A DNA stretch of 64,000 nucleotides, from assembly GCF_005048205.1 (NCBI RefSeq), contig NZ_SUMF01000008.1:85143-149142 (forward strand), in the 5' to 3' direction. The stretch comes from Chitiniphilus eburneus (GTDB lineage Bacteria; Pseudomonadota; Gammaproteobacteria; Burkholderiales; Chitinibacteraceae). Below the pieces are notes generated by a model. That model did no database searches, had not been told where the DNA came from, and saw nothing but the letters and a program-made list of their open reading frames with translations. The translations under genes were made by a program, and so were the position numbers. Shown here piece by piece: positions 58,551-64,000 of the stretch. Positions within the stretch are counted from its first letter, which is position 1, and each line of letters begins with the position of its first letter.

Positions 58551-58935
58551 GGGTGAATCGCGTGCAAACGAAGTGCATCACGATGGCACACCGCCGCCGA
58601 CACTGCCGCCAAGGCATTTAGCTCGAATTGGACAGATGGCGGAACGGCCGTCGCGACGATACGGGCAACCAGCGGCCGCTACGACAACCGAGTACCTCGC
58701 CAGGCGCATTGGGGGTGTCCAGCTTCTGGATAGTACCGGCACCGCCACCCGCCCCGACCTGAGCGCCATGCAGCCCGAGCAGTGCTTGCCTACCGATGCC
58801 CTCCCCGCGTCGCCCCACTCGTACCGGTAAAAAAACCGCGTTGCATGTGGCCTGACACGCCCGCCACGATGGCAACAAGACCGTGCACCACATTACGCGC
58901 ATGGCGGAGAACTTGCCGAAGGCGAAAGCGCCCGA
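58551..58935. other. Intergenic region, no gene recognised
   Basis: 385 bases between the LysE and DUF2214 genes. A minus-strand open frame of 94 codons (58618-58902) lacks an RBS and protein-like composition. I see no RNA gene or repeat. Confidence 0.4.
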
Positions 58936-59388
58936 CTACAGCCCGATGCCGCGCGCCATCAAAGCACCGAAGATCGGCATCAGCACGATCAGGTGCGTTT
59001 CCACCATCAGACAGCTACGCACGCGCTTGAGGTCTTCTGGCTGCGGCACGAACCCGGCATCCGCACGCGCCGCCTTGCGCCATGCCTGGAACCGGCGGGT
59101 CGGATAGATGGACACCGCGGCAATCACCACGAATACGGTGATCTTGGCGTGGAAGACGGGATTGGCCAGGAGGAAATCCTTGCCGTGCACGCCCAGGAAC
59201 AGCCGCGCCAACCCCGTGGCCAACACCAGCATCGCCATCAGGAAGTACAACAAATCATATCGCGCCAATCGCGCTGCGGCCCCAGGCATCCAGTCACGTT
59301 TGCACAGCACGGTTTCGATGCTGAGAAAGGTGATGAGCATGAAGATCGCGATGAAGTGGGCTGCGGCGAGGGTAGCGTCGAGGAGCAT
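58936..59388 (-). CDS. DUF2214-like membrane protein
   Basis: 150 residues with four transmembrane segments. MLLDATLAAAHFIAIFMLITFLSIE, LARYDLLYFLMAMLVLATGLAR and the C-terminal HLIVLMPIFGALMARG match the DUF2214 family of unknown function. ATG at 59388 is chosen over an in-frame TTG six codons upstream; both lack a strong RBS. It marks the last GC-rich core gene before the AT-rich RHS locus. Confidence 0.82.
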   Translation of the reverse strand: MLLDATLAAAHFIAIFMLITFLSIETVLCKRDWMPGAAARLARYDLLYFLMAMLVLATGLARLFLGVHGKDFLLANPVFHAKITVFVVIAAVSIYPTRRFQAWRKAARADAGFVPQPEDLKRVRSCLMVETHLIVLMPIFGALMARGIGL

Positions 59389-59881
59389 GGGGAATCCAAA
59401 GTCCAAATTAACCGATCAATTATAAGCCCAGCTCACCCCATCACAGCAATGAGAATTGATCTACTGAAACCCCACCGAAACCAATTTGAAATAGTCAAAC
59501 CAAGAACCGAACCATCAACACCAGATACATATAAATATCACCAACAGCATTGCCCCCCTGTTCTTTGTCTGCTTATCACCAAAAAAAGGCAATGAATGAT
59601 TTTTTGACAAATAACTGCCTAGCGGATCGAAACGCAATGCAAGTATCAGATTTGCATTGATGAGAAATAATCCGCCTGAATTGATATAATAGCCGGCATT
59701 TTCCAGCAGACGCCAAACACTCGAACCAACACACCGAGGTTACACTATCATTCACCCCCCGTTAAAGCCAATTAAAATACCCACCAAAAGCTTCAACAGC
59801 AATTAAGGAAAAATATTTCAACGCGTATTCAGCCTGGGCTTTATAAGAGTTTCGGGCTCAGGCCGAGGCAAGCAAAGCCAA
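59389..59881. other. AT-rich boundary of the RHS locus
   Basis: About 490 bases with a clear drop in GC compared with the left flank. TTGACA (about 59602) and TATAAT (59685-59690) elements occur but are not spaced as a promoter. No gene, tRNA or direct repeat is seen. It probably marks the junction of acquired DNA. Confidence 0.5.
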
Positions 59882-60352
59882 TCAAACGTGCCGCTCCAAC
59901 TTTATTTTTTGAATCAAAGCTTTTACGGAAGAAAAAATTCTTTCTCTATACGCGTCCTCTCCTGCTTTACCAAGGCGCTCCAATTCGGTGCTATACCCAA
60001 AAAATGTAGAGGGGATATCCGCCTTTTGGTCTACCTCCAGATCCGCAAGAATCTTGCACCCCTCAGGCAGAGAGCGAACTCCCAACAACATTTCATCCGC
60101 AACCAACAAGCATCGGGCTGCAAACATGTCAAGCTGCGCAATTCTAGAGAAAATCTCAGCTACAATTTCTTTCGCACGATCAAGCTCTTGCGGATCAAGA
60201 TAATTTAAACCAATGAGTTCTCGATAACTTTCCTCGCCAATTTCTTTTTCAACATCAGCGTCAGAAAAAAGCCATCGCTCAAATTCAACAGAGGCATTTT
60301 CATCAAAATAAAAGCAATACAACTTCTTAGCAATTACGTCAAAGAAATCCAT
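59882..60352 (-). CDS. Putative immunity protein of RHS cassette L
   Basis: A 156-residue acidic cytosolic protein (starts MDFFDVIAKKLYCFYF; FERWLFSDADVEKEIG; LGVRSLPEGCKILADLEVD). It resembles short immunity proteins of polymorphic toxins, but I cannot name the family. The ATG at 60352 is one base after the TGA (60354-60356) that ends the toxin domain when read in the -1 frame. That is the same spacing seen in cassette R. An in-frame ATG at 60400 is possible. It should neutralise the adjoining tip. Confidence 0.68.
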   Translation of the reverse strand: MDFFDVIAKKLYCFYFDENASVEFERWLFSDADVEKEIGEESYRELIGLNYLDPQELDRAKEIVAEIFSRIAQLDMFAARCLLVADEMLLGVRSLPEGCKILADLEVDQKADIPSTFFGYSTELERLGKAGEDAYRERIFSSVKALIQKIKLERHV

Positions 60353-60403
60353 CTCAGCTCGCCCCTCCTTTTGTCCAGGTTCCACCACCATAATTAACAA
60401 ACT

Positions 60404-61489
60404 TCAATTCAACATTAACTCCCGAAGAGACGCTATGGAAGTAATGAATAACAACTCTTTTCCCCCCTGGGCAATCTTGACATGACGTTTCTTAACCCAT
60501 GGCCCATTGCCATAGTGCGCTTTCAATCTTGGCTCATCCTCCAGATTTGACATAACCTCCGTTCCTGCCCCGGCTTTTGCCTCCGCAAGCGCCAATTGTT
60601 CACATAAGTTGCCTGGCACCGCATCTGGAACAGGTGGGCAATTCGCCTTTTGGGGATCACCCTGAGTCACGTTATATATCGCCACAGCCCCCAATATACC
60701 CACCGCAACAATATCACCAAAAGGAAATGGCCCATCAACTGCCGCCACAGTCCCCGCCGCCGGCAAGGCGGCCCTCCAGGGAATGGCATCTAAGCCATAT
60801 GGATCGATATAACCGGTTGGTCCCCCTCCCACATACCCATAAGTATTAATCCCTCCCGCCAGCCCGATCGGATCGCTCTGGATGTACCGGCCGATCCGCG
60901 GGTCGTAGTCGCGGAAGTAGTTGTAGTACCGCCCGGTTTCGGCGTCGAAGTATTGTCCGGGGAAGCGTAGGTTGTAGACCAGTTGTTGTCCGTCGCCATC
61001 CGGATCGGCGTTGGCGGTGCTGTGGCCGAACGGTTCGGAGATGGCCCATTCCCACACTATTTTGTTGTCGGCCGGGTTGCTCAGTTGGCGCGGGGTGCCC
61101 AGGTGGTCGCTCCAGGCGTAGTAGAGCTTGGGGGCGGGGGTGGCGGCCTGGACGACGGCGACGGGGATGTTCTCGAGCCAGATGGTGTCGAGCCGGGCTT
61201 GGCCGGTGCTGTCGTATTCGCCCTGCAATTGGCCTTGTTGGTCGTAGATGAACAGGGTGGTGTTGCTGGCGTTGTCGGTCTTTTTGACCCGTTGGCCGAG
61301 GGCGTTGTAGCGGTAGTCCCACCACACGGTGCCGCTTTTGCTGCGCTGGATGCGGCCGGCGTTGTTGTAGACGTTGGCGCCGACGTTAACGACGTTGCCG
61401 GCGACGTCGTAATGGTATTGGAGGCGATAGCGAAGGCAACTGACCAGAAGTAGGTTGTGTTTTAACTTACACCTGCCGTGTCTCCACAC
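60404..61489 (-). CDS. RHS C-terminal cassette L (truncated 5' end; toxin tip needs -1 frameshift)
   Basis: The open frame reads RHS core from about 61437 (YRLQYHYDVAGN, then YDQQGQLQGEY, SDHLGTPRQLSN, RYYNYFRDYDPRIGRY, IQSDPIGLAGGINTYGY), then a tip of about 140 residues ending KELLFITS... at 60404. In the -1 frame, entered at GGGGGGAAAA (60458-60467), the tip continues as GGKRVVIHYF...NVELKF and stops at 60354, one base before the immunity gene. That continuation looks like the proper toxin end. The upstream part of the protein is missing, so this is an orphan cassette: silent unless recombined into a full rhs gene. Confidence 0.7.
   Translation of the reverse strand: MWRHGRCKLKHNLLLVSCLRYRLQYHYDVAGNVVNVGANVYNNAGRIQRSKSGTVWWDYRYNALGQRVKKTDNASNTTLFIYDQQGQLQGEYDSTGQARLDTIWLENIPVAVVQAATPAPKLYYAWSDHLGTPRQLSNPADNKIVWEWAISEPFGHSTANADPDGDGQQLVYNLRFPGQYFDAETGRYYNYFRDYDPRIGRYIQSDPIGLAGGINTYGYVGGGPTGYIDPYGLDAIPWRAALPAAGTVAAVDGPFPFGDIVAVGILGAVAIYNVTQGDPQKANCPPVPDAVPGNLCEQLALAEAKAGAGTEVMSNLEDEPRLKAHYGNGPWVKKRHVKIAQGGKELLFITSIASLRELMLN
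60829..61437 (-). repeat. RHS core repeat, copy L
   Basis: A 609-bp copy of the conserved RHS core DNA, nearly identical in its first 260 bp to copies M and R. GC is high compared with the tips. Homology stops abruptly at both ends (tip side CCACATACCCATAAGTATTA at 60829). Confidence 0.85.
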
Positions 61490-61872
61490 ATCCCGCTTCT
61501 TTTCAAAGAAGGGTTCTTTTTCATAAATAATTCTATTTCATTTTCCAATCCAATAGCCCGTTCCATTTTTCCATTATTTCGAGCCTCCTTTGCTGCCAAC
61601 TTAAGTAAGAAAACAGGAAAATAATTTGCTCGACAATCTTTGGATAAATATCCCGAGAGCGCTTCGTACAAATTTACTTTATTCCCGCCTTCCTTTGCCA
61701 AAGAAACGACTATTTCCTCCATAACTGAATCTTCATCAGCCGTCTTCATCATTTCATATATCTTTACTTCAGAAGGCACTTCCTTGCTCTTCGCATTCTT
61801 GATGTAAAGCACAGCAAAAAGAAACAAGAAAAAAAACAAACCAAAAATTAGCACTCTCTTTTTCATCGCCAT
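61462..61872 (-). CDS. Small single-pass membrane protein associated with RHS cassette M
   Basis: 136 residues. An N-terminal signal-anchor (VLIFGLFFFLFLFAVLYI) precedes a charged helical domain with TPR-like character (YEALSGYLSKD, AAKEARNNGKMERAIGLE). AT-rich. It starts 12 bases after the restored stop of tip M, the position of an immunity gene. A periplasm-facing immunity protein or anchored partner is inferred. The family is not recognised. Confidence 0.6.
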   Translation of the reverse strand: MAMKKRVLIFGLFFFLFLFAVLYIKNAKSKEVPSEVKIYEMMKTADEDSVMEEIVVSLAKEGGNKVNLYEALSGYLSKDCRANYFPVFLLKLAAKEARNNGKMERAIGLENEIELFMKKNPSLKRSGMCGDTAGVS

Positions 61873-61884
61873 CTCATCTGAAAA

Positions 61885-62465
61885 TTATGGGGTAACTGAA
61901 TATGGTATCTCTTTACAAGCATCAAGTAGTTTTGCAAGAGCTCCCGTGCCGATTTTTGCTCTACACAAAGATATTGAGCCTGCCCCAAAAAGAAGCTTTG
62001 TATTTATCCACAAACTCTAACAATTTCTTCGAATCAGCCCCTGCCGGGCACTCTCTTGCACAGTCCAATTGTGCTTTTTGATATCTAACGACCCATTTCG
62101 AGCAAGAAATTCCAAGATATGCTTTCTCGCCAGAATCAAACCAGTCACCAATTTTTTCAAGAGCAGAATTGCCATTAGGGTCAATATACCTGAGCGGGCT
62201 TTCTTCCACATACCCATAAGTATTAATCCCCCCGCCAGCCCGATCGGGTCGCTCTGGATGTACCGCCCGATCCGCGATCATAGTCCCGGAAGTAGTTGTA
62301 GTACCGCCCGGTTTCGGCGTCGAAGTATTGTCCGGGGAAGCGTAGGTTGTAGACCAGTTGTTGTCCGTCGCCATCCGGATCGGCGTTGGCGGTGCTGTGG
62401 CCGAACGGTTCGGAGATGGCCCATTCCCACAATATTTTGTTGTCGGCCGGGTTGCTCAGTTGGCG
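61885..62465 (-). pseudogene. RHS C-terminal cassette M (frameshifted)
   Basis: Compared with copy R, the core lacks one G near 62276 and one T near 62231, so the core and the tip (SALEKIGDWFDSGEKAYLGI) are in different frames. The tip frame itself stops early at 61961. If the A5 run at 61987-61991 were A4, it would continue as FGAGSISLCRAKIGTGALA to a stop at 61885, just before the membrane partner. So this cassette is a decayed or silent copy, or it carries assembly indels. Confidence 0.72.
62206..62465 (-). repeat. RHS core repeat, copy M
   Basis: 260 bp nearly identical to copies L and R from CCACATACCC (62206) to the TTGCTCAGTTGGCG boundary (62465), where homology ends abruptly. Confidence 0.88.
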
Positions 62466-62472
62466 TGTGGCA

Positions 62473-62490
62473 AAAAAAGGAGCTAGCCCC
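62473..62490 (-). terminator. Weak terminator-like hairpin
   Basis: On the minus strand GGGGCTAGCTCC, a 4-bp stem with one G-T pair, is followed by seven Ts. It lies between the remnant frame and core copy M. Confidence 0.3.
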
Positions 62491-62508
62491 TCTTTATTAA
62501 TGAACCAC

Positions 62509-62673
62509 TTAGGATCTTGACTCTCTCTTCAACATTTTTATAAACACCAAAATCGTCAGAAAATTTCCCCATATTATCAAGAATAAATTTGAGTACGAGA
62601 CATCTTCAATCCAAGAATTTGGTTTGTCGTCGGATAGGTTGCTTTGAGGAATAAAGCCGTCAGCATCGGAAAT
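62509..62673 (-). pseudogene. Membrane-protein remnant in the frame of the immunity gene
   Basis: 54 codons (ISDADGFIPQSNLSDDK..., hydrophobic NLFLIIWGNFLTILVFIKML). They are in the same frame as the preceding gene, directly after its TAA, and have no start codon. It reads like the C-terminal part of a membrane-anchored immunity protein left by cassette recombination. Confidence 0.4.
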
Positions 62674-63177
62674 TTAAGTCATCGCTCGAGGGGTAGAAAT
62701 CAGCTTCCATCGCTCATAAAAACACTTAAGTCCCAAAGCATTTGATCGATCTTCATTCACGCATATCAAATCTTCTATTTTCTTGGAAAAAACAACTATA
62801 TCAGATTCATCCATAGTCGAAAAATAAGATGCCATCTCCAATGAAAAATACTGAACATACGACTCTTGAACAGCAAGCACGTAATCAACACTGACACCCG
62901 AATCGGCCAACACCAAAAAGCCATATAGATTATTTTTATACTGCTCAATATGAGCAAGTAAAATCCCGAAAGGATATTTTTCCCCCAACAATGATTCTCG
63001 ATTGAAAAAACATCCAATTTTTTTATAAAAATCATCAAACCCAAACGATCTTGAGTTTTCTATTTCAAAATAATTTTTACTGCCAATTTCCTTAGCATAT
63101 GCGACAACTTCAAAATCCTCCTTTCCCTTAACCACATCAATAGCAATTGTATGATTTCTGGAGGCCAAATATTTCAT
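62674..63177 (-). CDS. Putative immunity protein of RHS cassette R
   Basis: 167 residues, AT-rich, cytosolic, starting MKYLASRNHTIAIDV and containing FGILLAHIEQYKNN and DSGVSVDYVLAVQES. The ATG at 63177 is one base after the TAA of the tip (TAA-T-ATG), so it is translationally coupled. The family is not recognised. Immunity to the adjoining tip is inferred from position. Confidence 0.7.
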   Translation of the reverse strand: MKYLASRNHTIAIDVVKGKEDFEVVAYAKEIGSKNYFEIENSRSFGFDDFYKKIGCFFNRESLLGEKYPFGILLAHIEQYKNNLYGFLVLADSGVSVDYVLAVQESYVQYFSLEMASYFSTMDESDIVVFSKKIEDLICVNEDRSNALGLKCFYERWKLISTPRAMT

Positions 63178-63178
63178 A

Positions 63179-64000
63179 TTAGTACCTATTTGTCGGAGAC
63201 TTAGGACCAAGAGTAATTTCCCGATCTGCATCTTTATTGTACGGGCAGCCTCTAGCTTTTGCTGCGGACACCAAAAAACTTAACTCAGACCTTATAATGT
63301 TGTATCGCTCTACATGCCCTGGGTCAAACCTTCCTGATTGTCGCGCATAATTCTGCAAGTCCCAACGCCTAAATTTTAGGTCCCGCAACAGAACATCAAT
63401 GCTGTATGACAATTGTGCGCAGTCACTATTGAATCGGGGACAATTTCTCGCCTCTTCTACCTCATCTTTTTCTGGATGCGTAGCACCCGGGCGTGGAGTC
63501 CATTCGGTCTCCCCAGTACTTTGGTGTGGCTGCGTAGGTATTAGTACTACAACACCGCCACCACTCGCTTCTGCACATGCGGCAGCGGCTTGGGGCGAGG
63601 CCGTGCAAGAGCTAGGCAATAAACCTCTAGAGTCTGTTAGAAGAACTGGACTCCCCCCCACATACCCATAAGTATTAATCCCTCCCGCCAGCCCGATCGG
63701 GTCGCTTTGGATGTAGCGCCCGATCCGCGGATCATAGTCCCGGAAGTAGTTGTAGTACCGCCCGGTTTCGGCATCGAAGTATTGTCCGGGGAAGCGTAGG
63801 TTGTAGACCAGTTGTTGTCCGTCGCCATCCGGATCGGCGTTGGCGGTGCTGTGGCCGAACGGTTCGGAGATGGCCCATTCCCACACTATTTTGTTGTCGG
63901 CCGGGTTGCTCAGTTGGCGAGGGGTGCCCAGGTGGTCGCTCCAGGCGTAGTAGAGCTTGGGGGCGGGGGTGGCGGCCTGGACGACGGCGACGGGGATGTT
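63179..64000 (-). CDS. RHS repeat protein, C-terminal part with tip R (partial, runs off right edge)
   Basis: An open frame from the window edge: KLYYAWSDHLGTPRQLSN, WEWAISEPFGHST, RYYNYFRDYDPRIGRY, SDPIGLAGGINTYGYVGGSP (end of the RHS core at 63659). It then carries a tip of about 160 residues with several cysteines (SSCTAS, RNCPRFNSDCAQ, KARGCPYNKD) and a helical GHVERYNIIRSELSFLV segment. The core fold is a beta-cage that encloses the cleaved tip. This is the tip nearest the 5' end of the locus, so it is probably the expressed one. Delivery route (T6SS or other) cannot be told from here. Confidence 0.85.
   Translation of the reverse strand, partial: NIPVAVVQAATPAPKLYYAWSDHLGTPRQLSNPADNKIVWEWAISEPFGHSTANADPDGDGQQLVYNLRFPGQYFDAETGRYYNYFRDYDPRIGRYIQSDPIGLAGGINTYGYVGGSPVLLTDSRGLLPSSCTASPQAAAACAEASGGGVVVLIPTQPHQSTGETEWTPRPGATHPEKDEVEEARNCPRFNSDCAQLSYSIDVLLRDLKFRRWDLQNYARQSGRFDPGHVERYNIIRSELSFLVSAAKARGCPYNKDADREITLGPKSPTNRY
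63659..64000 (-). repeat. RHS core repeat, copy R
   Basis: A third copy of the core DNA, continuing past the window end. Its first 260 bp match copies L and M. Confidence 0.88.

Noticed and set aside
58618..58902. 94-codon minus-strand frame between the LysE and DUF2214 genes
   Set aside because: No RBS, Arg/Gly-rich composition typical of random GC-rich DNA.
60829..64000. The repeated RHS core segments as a CRISPR or IS array
   Set aside because: Repeat units are hundreds of bases long and encode RHS core protein; no spacers or inverted ends.

Overview
The window is GC-rich (about 65% by eye), densely packed chromosomal DNA of a Gram-negative bacterium. The gyrA-serC-pheA-hisC and lolA-rarA-serS orders, a class I PHA synthase beside a beta-ketothiolase, a PEP-CTERM protein and OmpA/T2SS genes point to a betaproteobacterium, plausibly Neisseriales (Chromobacteriaceae/Chitinibacteraceae type). 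That placement is inference from gene content.

Layout. 1-4.1 kb: the 5' part of ahpC (peroxiredoxin) with an OxyR-like site, a periplasmic solute-binding protein, and a membrane PAS-GGDEF-EAL c-di-GMP enzyme. 4.4-8.4 kb: two tandem paralogous zinc-metalloprotease lipoproteins (HELTH) and a small overlapping lipoprotein. 8.4-16.3 kb (minus strand): gyrA, two hotdog thioesterases, serC, a small membrane protein, pheA, a LOG-family hydrolase, hisC. 16.5-22.2 kb (plus): an OmpA-family protein, lolA-rarA-serS, an NfeD/SPFH pair. 22.2-27.2 kb (minus): PilZ protein, then gspC-gspD-gspE of type II secretion. 27.3-33.8 kb: tRNA-Val and tRNA-Asp, an orphan PAS sensor, hrpA, a PEP-CTERM protein. 33.9-37.8 kb (minus): 3-mercaptopyruvate sulfurtransferase, phaA, phaC. 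38.1-45.4 kb: pbpG, a 272-bp foldback element inserted exactly at the trxC stop codon, trxC, a BigR/SqrR-like persulfide sensor with two YeeE/YedE transporters, a SulP transporter, an SMP-30 protein, gor. 45.5-47.3 kb: pyk and tRNA-Arg.

47.6-52.8 kb is a reduced Mu-like phage region, all on the minus strand: an S24-type self-cleaving repressor with palindromic operators, a monocistronic Mor activator with its own sigma70 promoter and terminator, and a separate lysis cassette (membrane coiled-coil protein, membrane-anchored SLT transglycosylase, a 51-residue protein, a bitopic protein). No transposase, head or tail genes are present. The repressor's half-site TGTTTGT/ACAAACA recurs on the -10 side of the mor promoter, so a damage-inducible repressor-to-Mor-to-lysis circuit may persist without a phage. 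This is the best candidate for an undescribed system.

53-59.4 kb: nlpD, a foldback repeat, an operon of a RecB-type-nuclease/XPD-helicase fusion with a FAN1-type VRR-NUC nuclease, a LysE exporter and a DUF2214 membrane protein. 59.4-64 kb is an AT-richer horizontally acquired locus: three tandem RHS C-terminal tip cassettes on the minus strand, each a copy of the conserved RHS core followed by a different tip and a small partner gene. The rightmost continues off the window and is probably attached to the full-length rhs. The leftmost has its toxin C-terminus in the -1 frame behind a GGGAAAA slippery heptamer, and the middle one is frameshifted.
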